From assembly GCA_021789975.1 (NCBI GenBank), contig JAJYIT010000008.1:62001-126000 (forward strand): a stretch of DNA of 64,000 nt. Reading direction: 5' to 3'. This stretch comes from Bacteroidota bacterium. GTDB lineage: Bacteria > Bacteroidota > Ignavibacteria > Kryptoniales > JAKASW01. How positions within the stretch are numbered: the first letter of the stretch is position 1; each line of letters starts with the position of its first letter. A program made the position numbers and the translations under genes. Positions 1 through 8,959 of this stretch are shown here, one piece after another. The notes under the pieces are model-generated. The model searched no databases and was not told the origin of the DNA. It saw only the letters and a list, made by a program, of their open reading frames with translations.

Positions 1-881
1 TGCAGGTATTTTAAGATTCGTCTTTGGACCTTGCGCGCAAACCCGGAATCGGTGGTAACAAGAATCCCCGCCGCATTGGCATCGTGCTCGGATTGCGCCA
101 GGAGATCAGCCGCAACCTCCGCCGGATCTGCCGAACCGTCGGCAAGCACAACCACCTCACTCGGCCCTGCAATCATGTCGATATCGACATCGCCATACAC
201 AAGCTTCTTTGCCGCCGAAACATAGATATTTCCCGGCCCGACAATCTTATCTACCTTCGGGACGGACCCGGTGCCGTACGCAGCCGCGGCGATCGCCTGT
301 GCCCCGCCGATTGAAAACACATTCTCTATCCCGAGAATACTGCACGTGGCCAGTACAATCTGGTTTACGTTCCCATCCTTGTTCGGGGGCGTAAGAAGGA
401 TTATATCTCGTACTCGTGCAACCTGGGCCGGCACTGCGTTCATTATGACGGTCGACGGATATGTCGCCGTTCCGCCGGGCACATAGAGAGCCACTTTGTC
501 GACAGGGATAATTCTCTGGCCCAGGAGTGTGCCATCCTCTTCCTGAACGTGCCAAGAAGTCTGCTTCTGCATCTCGTGAAACTTCCTCACCCGGGCGACA
601 GCTTCTCTGAGTATCGAAAGGATGTCATCACTTAGAATGGCTCGCGCCTTTTCGATTTCCTCTATCGGAACCCTGATCTGATTCAGGGTGATACCATCAA
701 ACTCTTTCGTGAATCTCTTTAGCGCCGGGTCGCCTTCTACCCGGACGGTGCGGATAATCTCGCTTACTTTCGAAATCAGCTTTTCGTCAAAAGTCAGATT
801 CCGATTCTTGATCTTTTGGAGACGTCCATCAGCCTCCCTGCTTCCCGCCTTCAGAACGGGGAAAAGTTCGGTGTCGTTCAT
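1..881 (-). CDS. hisD: Histidinol dehydrogenase, 3' end cut off by the window edge
   Basis: Catalyses the last two steps of histidine synthesis, the NAD-dependent oxidation of L-histidinol to L-histidine. I translated this directly because the ORF track lists only shadow frames here: the reading frame has no stop inside the window. The ATG at 879-881 opens 293 codons beginning MNDTELFPVL. Family motifs include the segment VALYVPGGTATYPSTV, the glycine-rich FSIGGAQAIAAAAYGTG, KIVGPGNIYV, the AGPSEV motif and the metal/substrate region LLAQSEHD. The usual family length is about 430 residues, so roughly the last third, including the C-terminal zinc-binding His, lies left of base 1. No other his gene is visible; the next gene downstream would be outside the window. 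Confidence 0.95.
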   Translation of the reverse strand, partial: MNDTELFPVLKAGSREADGRLQKIKNRNLTFDEKLISKVSEIIRTVRVEGDPALKRFTKEFDGITLNQIRVPIEEIEKARAILSDDILSILREAVARVRKFHEMQKQTSWHVQEEDGTLLGQRIIPVDKVALYVPGGTATYPSTVIMNAVPAQVARVRDIILLTPPNKDGNVNQIVLATCSILGIENVFSIGGAQAIAAAAYGTGSVPKVDKIVGPGNIYVSAAKKLVYGDVDIDMIAGPSEVVVLADGSADPAEVAADLLAQSEHDANAAGILVTTDSGFARKVQRRILKYL

Positions 882-923
882 ATAGAATAATTTATCAGAA
901 GGGACGGTAGTATACAAAGGGAT

Positions 924-2018
924 TCAAAAATACATCTCGCATACAAGACCGAACATATCATGGTACATACCGGAATTCCACTGTGGGTTCTTTGAGTAGG
1001 AAAGTTCGAGAGAGGTAATTGGCAAATCCGGAAGAAGCAGCTTGACGGGAAACCGAAGTGAAAACCCGTACGAGAATCCGCTGCCCATGCGTGAAACGGT
1101 CAGGTCGTTGGCAGGATCGTAAAACGAGTATTGTGGTGTCTTCAACGTGTAACCAACTCTGGCTGCGAGCACGCCAAGTGCAACAGTCTCGAGTCCAACC
1201 CTAAACTGATCGTTTTGGACAATGAACCCATCCATCGGCGCTGAATTACCCAAGACGTGAGAGTAATCAGCGGCGAGAGTCACCCGGAATAAATCGTAGT
1301 CGGCGAGACGATAATTGGAGACAAACGTGTAGGCAGCGCCAAAGCTGATAGTTTGCGGCAGGTCAATGCTGTAAAGCTTATGACCGTTCGCATACCAAGC
1401 CGATCCGGGCACTATGTTAGAGAAGTCGGCGCCGAGAGATAGGATAGCTCGGAAGAAGGTGTTATCCGCTAGAACGGCTCTTTTCATTACACCAAGATCA
1501 AAAGTCAAATGAGACACACTATATTGTGAACTCACTACCGGAACCGCGTTTTCAGGATTCGCATCCACGGTTATGTACTTGCCGGTCACGCCCGCTGAAA
1601 AGCCTAATGGCAACTGGACGCCTGTTCCGATGGCAGAGATTGTTGTGCGCCACCCTGCGAGCTCGAAACCATCAAACGCTGCGCCTACACCGACAACCTC
1701 CAACGGCGCAGCCATTGAAATGTTCCATGATGTTAGCTTTCCATTAGCGAGAAATCCTGGCAAAGAATTGAACGGTAAAAACAATTCGCCTTCTCCCCGA
1801 TTAAAATTCTCGTAGTCTCCTGCCACATAGACATTAGCGGCATGAACTAAATTGGCCGGATTGAGGAGGACGGAGTGAGCAAAGTCAGGGTCGGCGACAT
1901 ACGCTGCCATCCCGCCAGCCCGATTCCCCAGTATGTATTCTCCGTCAAGGAAGAGAGATTGAGAACGAGCGGCCGTCACCACGAACAGGCATATGATGAG
2001 CGCCGCTCTAAGACTCAG
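924..2018 (-). CDS. Outer-membrane beta-barrel protein, PorV/PorQ-like, probable CTG start
   Basis: Predicted outer-membrane protein of unknown function. The mature part is rich in alternating polar/hydrophobic beta strands and ends in Tyr-Phe, the aromatic C-terminus typical of BAM substrates. An early NPANL segment recalls the PorV/PorQ/FadL-like families of Bacteroidota; that assignment is tentative. The ORF track starts at an ATG at 2081, which overlaps the upstream gene by 67 bases. I prefer a CTG at 2018-2016 that shares bases with the upstream stop (CTGA overlap): GGAGG lies six bases before it, and it yields a compact signal peptide, (M)SLRAALIICLFVVTAARSQ. This gives 364 residues. 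Co-transcribed with the peptidase/propeller/barrel protein at 2015-5149, which suggests a joint envelope role. Confidence 0.75.
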   Translation of the reverse strand: MSLRAALIICLFVVTAARSQSLFLDGEYILGNRAGGMAAYVADPDFAHSVLLNPANLVHAANVYVAGDYENFNRGEGELFLPFNSLPGFLANGKLTSWNISMAAPLEVVGVGAAFDGFELAGWRTTISAIGTGVQLPLGFSAGVTGKYITVDANPENAVPVVSSQYSVSHLTFDLGVMKRAVLADNTFFRAILSLGADFSNIVPGSAWYANGHKLYSIDLPQTISFGAAYTFVSNYRLADYDLFRVTLAADYSHVLGNSAPMDGFIVQNDQFRVGLETVALGVLAARVGYTLKTPQYSFYDPANDLTVSRMGSGFSYGFSLRFPVKLLLPDLPITSLELSYSKNPQWNSGMYHDMFGLVCEMYF

Positions 2019-5000
2019 AAGTCGCCTCCAAGCGAGAAATAGAACTGCGGACTGTGGAAGCCTTCGATGTTGTACTGCCATGCATAGTCAAACCTCAGAA
2101 CAAAATACAAGAATGGCACTCTTGCTCCAAAGCCTGAACCGACGAGAAGATCCTGCGTTACGAGGGCGCCTGACGGGTTTTTTGTGAAAGGTTTGTATGA
2201 AGAGAATGAATCGAACGCGCTTCCGGCGTCAACGAAAGCGACGCCTTCGATATTCGAAAGCAGGATAGGAAGCAAGCCGGGAACGAAATACTGCACGAGC
2301 GGGAATCTTATCTCTGCATTGACAAGGTAATAATTAGTGCCGAGCTGGGTGTCGTAGTTGAAACCGCGCAGCGGAAATACCGGAGTTAGGAACGCGTAAT
2401 CCGCAACGCTATTTATCGGGATCAGCTCAGTCGCGTAGGACCGGTTAATCCAATTGCTGACGCCTCCCATGAAAAACTTCTGCGGATTCGCACCGATACT
2501 GGATGCACCGCTGGCACGGAAAGCAAATACATTCTCGTCCAGGAAAGGAAGATATGTCCTGTAGTCAAACTGTCCGGTAAGGAAGCCCACAAAGCTAGGG
2601 GCAAATTTCGGAACGTAACTCAAAGTCAATTGATACCTTGTGCCGTTGATCGGTGCAAAGAAACCTGCAAGTGTGTTATCCTTTACGTAGTCGAGTGAAG
2701 TCATAATTGCATTTGCTGAGGCAGAAGGGATCGCCGGGTTATCTATATTCTGCTCTGTTATCCCAATGTATGCGACGTTGAAATCTAACCGTCGGAATCT
2801 GTCGAACGGTCTGGAAAATGACAACTGACCGATATACGATTCAAAACGATTCAGCTCGTAATTCCCGGATGCATTGTCATAAAGGTATATAAAATTTGCC
2901 GTGTGTATGGCACCAAGTCCAAAGTTTATCCTGGAAGCATAATTCTGATATGAGATCGCGTAATCGCTATTTCTCAGGTCGATTACAAAATCCGTATAAA
3001 GATCAATCTCGTTATTACCCAGCTGGTCACTGAAAGCCAGCTCGGTTGCGCCCTGGAAACCGTACAAAGTACTGAAGCCCGCTCCACCGGTTATGACATC
3101 CGGTTTGAAATCAATTTTGTAGGGAAATGTGATGAAATTGCCCGACGAATCGACATCGGCCTTTGCGAGAAATGGAGACACCTTCGGCTTCGTTGCAAGG
3201 CTCAACTGGTAGTCCTCATTGAAAACGTAGTGTGCAAGATCCATGTTGCCTGAGATGCCGTAAAGCGAGGCAATCGACTGATCGATCGAATTATTGGTAG
3301 TATCCGCCGCGGTGGCGAATTCAGGCTTGTGCTCTCGACCTAGAAAACGCTTTACATAGTTGGTCGGTTTGAGAGGCCCGTTGATCTTGTTCGCGAGCGG
3401 CAGTTCCATTGTGAACACATCGTAACCGCCATAGTTCAATGCCGAGAACGCGAGCCGCTGTCCATCCCTTGACATGGAAGGTTCGATAATGCCGTATAAC
3501 GAGTTCGTCAACGGCCATTCTTTTCCTGTCGCAAGATCATGGTAATAGAGGTTGTCAATGCCGTTTCGGCTCGACTCAAATATAATGCCCTTTCCGTCAG
3601 GCGTCGGCAGCGGATATTGATTACTGCCACCGTGGGGAACGGTCCAAGGTTCATTAGGAAAATTCGAATAAGTGATCCGTTTAATCTTTCCCGTCTCAAC
3701 ATCCATTTCATAAATATCCCACGGATTCCCTGCCGCCCAATGAGCAAGAGTCAATGGATTTCCCTTTTGGTAGAGACTGTCTCCTCTGTCTGAAGCGAAG
3801 AATATGCTTTTCCCGTCTACGGACCAGTGCGGGTCCTCATCTGAGAATACATCGTTCGTTAAATTACGAGCCGTATGCGTTTCCATATTGTATATGTAAA
3901 TGTCGGATTGGAGAGGATTGTACGCAGAGATGGCGAGATATTTTCCGTTTGGTGAAAAATCGATCCCGTCTATCCCGTCGAACTCCAGATTGGGCAAAGC
4001 TGTCGTTACACCGGTATTTGCATTGATCATGAAAATCTTGTCGTACTCCCCCGTCTTAGATGCGACGGCGACGTATTTTCCGTTAGGCGTCCAGGCAATA
4101 CCGGGTGTCAGGAACTCAAGCTCTTCAAAATTCGCACTGCGGCTCCCTTCGACGAGAGTCCTGATCTTCTTGCCTGTTACCGTGGATACAAGGACTACAT
4201 CAAAGTACCCAGACTTATCGGTTATAAGCGCTATCTTGCTTCCGTCTGGTGAGATCACCGGGCCGGTGTTATAGAAGCTGCCGTCCTTCCGGTGGTCAGT
4301 TACTCGCTGAGCAAACTTGTTCAGTGAAACCCGTTCGGCCACTTCCGGGAAATACTGGTCGCGGTTAAATTTCTGCCATGCGTCCGATAATTTGTCGACG
4401 TTCATTCCGATAGATCGTTCGAAACCCTGATTCACACTGTGTGTTGCCAACACCGCATGCACGACCTCACCGATCATTTGAGAACCATAAGTGTGGTCAA
4501 TGTAATGCCAAACCGATTCGCCACCCCGATAATCCAGGAAACCACTCAAGTATTGAATCGGCGGCATATATCCGTTTATCGTTGCATCGATCAGGAATTG
4601 GTCTGAATTGGTCTCCCAATGATCGAGCGATTGGAACTCTGCCATCCCTTCATTGAACCAGGTAGGGAGTGCAAAGGTTATGTTGTTCTCAATAGCGGAT
4701 TGAATTGACCCACCATAGAACATCTCGTTGAACACCGCATGAACAAGCTCATGGTGGACAACATGCCGCATGAGCCCGAGGTTTCCTTCCCATGGATACA
4801 CAACTCTATTTTTGTCAAGGGTTGTCACTCCGCCAGTGCCATATTGAAGGTATTCTGGAATAATATTGTTCTGTTGGAAATCGTTATGAGAATTAAAAAC
4901 TGTAAGCTGAATCCGTTTGAATATGTGGTAGTGAAAACTTGCTTCTATTGAAGCAAGAGAGCTTTCTGCCTCGACAGCAACGAATTGAGCAAGGTCATAG

Positions 5001-5149
5001 CCACCTTTGGTATAGTATACGTTGAAGTGAGGAGATTTGATATAATGCCACTTGAAATCCAGATAGTGAACCTTGTTCTTGCCGAATTCCTGGGCAGAAA
5101 TAGCAGACACAATTGCAAGGGATGCGAACAGAAAGATAAAGGTTCTCAT
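2015..5149 (-). CDS. Secreted metallopeptidase-like / PD40 propeller / outer-membrane barrel fusion
   Basis: A 1044-residue envelope protein with three parts. Residues 1-19 form a signal peptide ending in Ala-Gln. Residues about 25-270 resemble the peptidase MA-like gluzincin family: HELVH zinc motif at 133-137 and a downstream WFNEGMAEF segment supplying a candidate third ligand. Residues about 285-600 hold repeated TolB/PD40 propeller units (for example VISPDGSKIALITD, DFSPNGKYLAIS). From about 690 to the final Phe there is a beta-barrel like the bacterial surface-antigen (Omp85) C-terminal domain. The ATG at 5149 is preceded by TAAGGT. Overlaps the downstream barrel gene by 4 bp under the CTG start proposed there. 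Function unknown; the architecture suggests a surface-exposed or periplasmic protease tied to the outer membrane. Confidence 0.88.
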   Translation of the reverse strand: MRTFIFLFASLAIVSAISAQEFGKNKVHYLDFKWHYIKSPHFNVYYTKGGYDLAQFVAVEAESSLASIEASFHYHIFKRIQLTVFNSHNDFQQNNIIPEYLQYGTGGVTTLDKNRVVYPWEGNLGLMRHVVHHELVHAVFNEMFYGGSIQSAIENNITFALPTWFNEGMAEFQSLDHWETNSDQFLIDATINGYMPPIQYLSGFLDYRGGESVWHYIDHTYGSQMIGEVVHAVLATHSVNQGFERSIGMNVDKLSDAWQKFNRDQYFPEVAERVSLNKFAQRVTDHRKDGSFYNTGPVISPDGSKIALITDKSGYFDVVLVSTVTGKKIRTLVEGSRSANFEELEFLTPGIAWTPNGKYVAVASKTGEYDKIFMINANTGVTTALPNLEFDGIDGIDFSPNGKYLAISAYNPLQSDIYIYNMETHTARNLTNDVFSDEDPHWSVDGKSIFFASDRGDSLYQKGNPLTLAHWAAGNPWDIYEMDVETGKIKRITYSNFPNEPWTVPHGGSNQYPLPTPDGKGIIFESSRNGIDNLYYHDLATGKEWPLTNSLYGIIEPSMSRDGQRLAFSALNYGGYDVFTMELPLANKINGPLKPTNYVKRFLGREHKPEFATAADTTNNSIDQSIASLYGISGNMDLAHYVFNEDYQLSLATKPKVSPFLAKADVDSSGNFITFPYKIDFKPDVITGGAGFSTLYGFQGATELAFSDQLGNNEIDLYTDFVIDLRNSDYAISYQNYASRINFGLGAIHTANFIYLYDNASGNYELNRFESYIGQLSFSRPFDRFRRLDFNVAYIGITEQNIDNPAIPSASANAIMTSLDYVKDNTLAGFFAPINGTRYQLTLSYVPKFAPSFVGFLTGQFDYRTYLPFLDENVFAFRASGASSIGANPQKFFMGGVSNWINRSYATELIPINSVADYAFLTPVFPLRGFNYDTQLGTNYYLVNAEIRFPLVQYFVPGLLPILLSNIEGVAFVDAGSAFDSFSSYKPFTKNPSGALVTQDLLVGSGFGARVPFLYFVLRFDYAWQYNIEGFHSPQFYFSLGGDF

Positions 5150-5455
5150 TATGTACCTTAGATTGTTTTCAGGTCCTATCTCAAAGAAAATTGCATTTCA
5201 TTGCGCAACCAATGCAAGTGGACGGATCTGTAGATTAGAACCACATGCGGGAAAATCGGAGACTTTGTCACGGTAGAGCACTCAGACCGAATTTTGCTCT
5301 TCATTTTCGCTCTACTCCCCACGCCTTTTTATCTTATTACCATAATCGAAGTAAATAACATAATCGTTGACATAACAGTTTCAATGATTCTTTCCGAAAT
5401 TAGACGCTTTTGTCAGGCAAAGGTAAAAAGCCCCGAAATGAATTGGCGCAAATAT
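5150..5455. other. 306-bp intergenic region, leader of the 2015-5149 gene
   Basis: Separates two - strand genes. No convincing ORF or RNA is visible. On the - strand just past the CNNM gene (about 5425-5449) an imperfect GCGCC/GGGGC hairpin followed by TTTTT could act as a weak terminator. The AT-rich part near 5330-5370 would suit a promoter for the large envelope gene, but I could not assign boxes with confidence. Confidence 0.35.
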
Positions 5456-6664
5456 TCATCTCAATGAAAATTCCACGACCTCGACTTTTTTCCCATCGGC
5501 TTTCTGGACGCGCAATTCAAAGCGCCCGACCTGTAGAGTCTCACCGACCACAGGAATCCTCCCTACTTTGTAAGTCATCAGGCCACCGATGCTGGTGTAC
5601 TCGCTACTCTTGGGAAGCTTCACCTTCAAAGTCCTCTCTATTTCGTCAATTTCGGTTATACCCTGCATCAAATAATGCTTCGGCCTGATCTGCGTGATCC
5701 TTTCTTCAGCAAACCTGGTGGCAACCTCCCCTAGAAACAATTCCATAACATCGGTCGAAGTAACGAGACCCGATGTGCCCCCAAATTCGTCAATCAGCAC
5801 GGCAACATAAAGCCCAACGGCTCTAAATTCCTCCAGGAGATCTACCACCTGCATCGCTTCAGGAACAAAGAGGACATCACTCAAGACATCCTTTACGGTA
5901 TCAGCCTCCTTGAAAACATCCTTGGCATGAACAACACCTACAATGTTGTCCAGAGAAGTTGAGTAGACTATCACCTTCGTCTTTTTCGACTTTTCAAAAA
6001 TTGACCTCAACTTATCGATGCTCGTGTCCATACTCGCGGCGACGATTGATGTCCTGGGAACTGCTATCGTCCGTACCGGGTCCCTGCCGTTTGCCAGGAG
6101 TCTTCTTATCACCTCTGATTCGATTTTGTCGAGATACCCACCTGTCACCGTTTCACCAAGAAGCCGATAAACGTCCCTCTTCTGGAAAATCATCGACCTT
6201 GAACCCGTGTGGAAAATTCTATTCGCAGCCCAGGTGGAGAACCGGGCGGTGGCTCCGATTAGCGGCTTCGCAATTCGATGAAAAGCCTGGACGAAAGGAA
6301 GAGTGAATCTTGCCGTTGTCTCCGGTGTTTCAAGAGCGACACTTTTCGGAATTAACTCACCAACGACAAATCCGATAATAGTTGTCAATGGAACGACTAC
6401 CAATAGACTTACTCCAAACCTCTCATGGAAAACTATCTCAGCGAGGAGAGAAAACACAGTAATAAACAGATTGCTGGCGAGTACGACCGTGGCGAAGAAC
6501 AGATCATTGTTCCGAAGGAAATAGAGGAACGCGTCAAGCCGGTAACCGCTGCCACTCCTCACTACCATTGAGACCTTGTCTGATGATACAAACGAAGTCT
6601 CAGCAGCGGAGAAACATGCTATCATTACAAGAGAGAATATAACTAAGGAAGACTCCCAGACCAT
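5456..6664 (-). CDS. CNNM/CorC-HlyC family membrane protein (DUF21, CBS pair, transporter-associated domain)
   Basis: Member of the hemolysin C/CorC/CNNM family, proposed to act in magnesium or cobalt efflux or homeostasis at the inner membrane. The N-terminal DUF21 region (residues about 1-165) has several hydrophobic segments, the AAETSF motif near residue 20 and the VGELIPKS motif typical of the domain. A CBS-domain pair follows (about 190-310, with TSLDNIVGVVHAKDVF), then the small C-terminal CorC_HlyC domain (about 320-402). Length of 402 is normal for the family. It stands 58 bases downstream of the vanZ-like gene and probably belongs to the nnr-vanZ transcription unit. Substrate cannot be told from sequence. 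Confidence 0.9.
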   Translation of the reverse strand: MVWESSLVIFSLVMIACFSAAETSFVSSDKVSMVVRSGSGYRLDAFLYFLRNNDLFFATVVLASNLFITVFSLLAEIVFHERFGVSLLVVVPLTTIIGFVVGELIPKSVALETPETTARFTLPFVQAFHRIAKPLIGATARFSTWAANRIFHTGSRSMIFQKRDVYRLLGETVTGGYLDKIESEVIRRLLANGRDPVRTIAVPRTSIVAASMDTSIDKLRSIFEKSKKTKVIVYSTSLDNIVGVVHAKDVFKEADTVKDVLSDVLFVPEAMQVVDLLEEFRAVGLYVAVLIDEFGGTSGLVTSTDVMELFLGEVATRFAEERITQIRPKHYLMQGITEIDEIERTLKVKLPKSSEYTSIGGLMTYKVGRIPVVGETLQVGRFELRVQKADGKKVEVVEFSLR

Positions 6665-6722
6665 CTCTACGGCTCAAGGTTCTGTGGTTGAACCAGTTTG
6701 GACATGCATCTACCCGACCTGT

Positions 6723-7148
6723 CTATTCCAGCGACTCGTCAGAATGAAGGTTGACTTTAGCGGGGCGCATCTTCTCGAAAATCATGACAATGACCAGAAC
6801 AACTAAAGCGGCGGAGACATCGACCAGGAAATCCTTGAGTTCTTCAGACCTGCCTGGGACGAAAGACTGGTGGTATTCATCGCTTGCTCCATACAGCGCA
6901 ACGAGTAAAAGCGAAAACAGCAGGCTCAGCTCGCTCAGCATTCTGCTGAACCTCTGATGCTTCAGCGCCCGGTAAGCCAGATAAAATAACATCCCGAAAA
7001 GCAGGCTGTGTGCTATTATGTGCGCATTGGGAAAAGAATAGGGTTTGTACGTCGAACCTGGCAGCGATGACAATGTAAAGATAAATGCCATCCATATTAC
7101 AACAGGCAGCTGAAATCTGACGAAGTCAGGATATTTTCTCGAGTTCAA
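6723..7148 (-). CDS. VanZ-like family membrane protein
   Basis: Small integral membrane protein of the VanZ-like family, whose general function is unsettled; the namesake raises teicoplanin resistance. Four hydrophobic segments are visible, along with the hallmark YGASDEYHQSFVPGRS stretch at about residues 91-106. The start is TTG at 7148, supported by AAGGAG six bases upstream inside the end of the nnr gene; the two genes overlap by 23 bases and are likely translationally coupled. The 141-residue length fits compact VanZ-like proteins. Confidence 0.88.
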   Translation of the reverse strand: MNSRKYPDFVRFQLPVVIWMAFIFTLSSLPGSTYKPYSFPNAHIIAHSLLFGMLFYLAYRALKHQRFSRMLSELSLLFSLLLVALYGASDEYHQSFVPGRSEELKDFLVDVSAALVVLVIVMIFEKMRPAKVNLHSDESLE

Positions 7149-8709
7149 TCAACTCTCCTTCAATCACCTTGACAAATGCGTTTGGCAGAAATTCGATGAT
7201 ATCGCTTGCGATAAGTGAATACATCCCCTTTGATTCCATCGCAATGTCGCCCGCGACGCTGTGCAAGTAGACTCCACATATCGCAGCCTCCACGGGACTG
7301 AGTTTCTGCCCCAAGAGGGCAGCAATAATTCCCGTCAAAACATCTCCTGAGCCGGCAGTAGCCATGCCCGGATTTCCATGAACATTAACGAATACCTTCC
7401 CAGCTTTCGAGGCGATAACGGTTGGAGAGCCCTTCAGTACAAGTGTAACGCCATATTCCTCGGCAAACTGGCGTGCCAACTCTATCCTGTTCTTCGCTAT
7501 TTCAGAGGTGGAGAGTTTCGTCAGTCTGGCAAACTCTCCGTGATGGGGAGTCATGACAATATTCGCACGCGTCTCGTGCAGGACATTAGTTTGATCGGCT
7601 ACAGCATTCAGCGCGTCTGCGTCGAGGACCACCGTACCAGTATACCCCCTTAGGACCTTGTACACCAACTGCTCAGTCTCTTGATTTCTTGATAGTCCCG
7701 GACCTAAGACCAGGCAATCCGCCCATTCGAGATTTCTTTGAATCTGCAGCATTACGGCGAGCGAAAGACTGCCGTCTGCTGTTTGAGGAAGGGGTACTGT
7801 CATAACCTCGGTCAGTTTTGCCTCGAGGATCGGATTCAACCCGGACGGCACACCGAGCACAACCGCTCCTGCCCCCGTTCTCATGGCGGCCTGACCAACC
7901 AGGACACCTGCCCCGGTTAGACCGACTGAACCGACAAGGCCGAAGATTTTTCCCACGGAGTGCTTATGCGTCTCCTTCTGCCTTTGTGGCAACAACTTCT
8001 TCACATCTTCCTGTGTGACGACGAAGGTCTCGACCGTCTGCAAAGTATCGAGATGCTTGGGCATCCCGATATCGATCACGTAGAGTTTCCCCGTGTTCTC
8101 GCTTCCCTGGTTCATTATAAGTCCGCGCTTAGCGTACGCCATTGTAGCTGTGGCAACCGCGTGCGGGTAAGAAAATGCGACTCCGTTGTCGGCGTTGAGT
8201 CCACTCTGTATATCCACCGCAAGGACAGCGGCGGTCGAATTACCGATGGCATCGAGGGCATTCCGAGCAAGTCCCGTCGGCTCCCCGGACAGACCTGTCC
8301 CAAGAATTGCATCAATCACAAGATCGAACTCATCGAAACTGGTTCCCACCGTATCGGCATCGAATTCCTGAATGACTATGTTCTTACTTAGGGTCCGCTG
8401 CTCGCATAGCTTCTCATAGAAAAGCCTGGAATCGCCTTTGATATCTTCTCGCTTTTCAAGGAGATAGACCACCAAGCTCGCACCCATTTGGGCGAGGTAC
8501 AGCGCAGCTCCGAGACCGTCTCCGCCATTGTTCCCTTTCCCACATAGGACAGCTATGCGCTTTCCTTGCACGTCACCAAGTATCTTACTTGCGACTTTTG
8601 AAACACCAAGACTTGCCTTATCCATCAAGTCCACACTCCTGGCAGCACCGCTCTCAATTGCTCCCTTGTCGCACCGCTTCATCTCTTCTGAGGTCAGCAA
8701 ATATTCCAT
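7126..8709 (-). CDS. nnrD/nnrE fusion (yjeF-like): Bifunctional NAD(P)HX epimerase / ADP-dependent NAD(P)HX dehydratase
   Basis: Repairs damaged NADH and NADPH hydrates: the N-terminal domain interconverts the R and S forms, and the C-terminal domain dehydrates S-NAD(P)HX using ADP. The N-terminal YjeF_N half (residues about 1-215) shows GKGNNGGDGLGAA and the DAILGTGLSG segment. The C-terminal carbohydrate-kinase-like half (about 230-515) shows VVLDADALNAVAD, MTPHHGEFARL and the catalytic GSGDVLTGIIAALLGQ. The 527-residue length matches the fused E. coli-type enzyme. First gene of the nnr-vanZ-CNNM unit, with a hairpin just upstream that ends the preceding complex I operon. Confidence 0.95.
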   Translation of the reverse strand: MEYLLTSEEMKRCDKGAIESGAARSVDLMDKASLGVSKVASKILGDVQGKRIAVLCGKGNNGGDGLGAALYLAQMGASLVVYLLEKREDIKGDSRLFYEKLCEQRTLSKNIVIQEFDADTVGTSFDEFDLVIDAILGTGLSGEPTGLARNALDAIGNSTAAVLAVDIQSGLNADNGVAFSYPHAVATATMAYAKRGLIMNQGSENTGKLYVIDIGMPKHLDTLQTVETFVVTQEDVKKLLPQRQKETHKHSVGKIFGLVGSVGLTGAGVLVGQAAMRTGAGAVVLGVPSGLNPILEAKLTEVMTVPLPQTADGSLSLAVMLQIQRNLEWADCLVLGPGLSRNQETEQLVYKVLRGYTGTVVLDADALNAVADQTNVLHETRANIVMTPHHGEFARLTKLSTSEIAKNRIELARQFAEEYGVTLVLKGSPTVIASKAGKVFVNVHGNPGMATAGSGDVLTGIIAALLGQKLSPVEAAICGVYLHSVAGDIAMESKGMYSLIASDIIEFLPNAFVKVIEGELIELEKIS

Positions 8710-8728
8710 AGCATCTCCTAATCAAGAT

Positions 8729-8765
8729 AAAAAAAGCCGCCTCAATATAGAAGCGGCCCTTTTTG
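8729..8765 (-). terminator. Hairpin terminator between the nuo operon and nnr
   Basis: On the - strand the sequence forms a GCCGC/GCGGC stem with a 12-base AT-rich loop, followed by seven T residues. It lies about 200 bases past the nuoN stop and just before the nnr gene, so it would end complex I transcripts. The A-run on the other side gives it some bidirectional character. Confidence 0.6.
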
Positions 8766-8959
8766 GTCTGAATATCTCGTTCGTTCACAAGCAATCAAAG
8801 AAAATCAGGCACCTATGGCCTGCAGCCGTTCAGATTGCGATCGCACAAGCAGAATGACCTCTTCATTATTCTCACCGCTTCAAAGAAGAATCGACACACA
8901 CCAATTCTTCGGACTTCTGACGGCACTACGAGTCTCAGATTCTTTTGATCAACGGACCA

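Noticed and set aside
247-555. 102-aa - strand ORF at the left edge
   Set aside because: Wrong frame; the true frame there encodes the N-terminal part of HisD.
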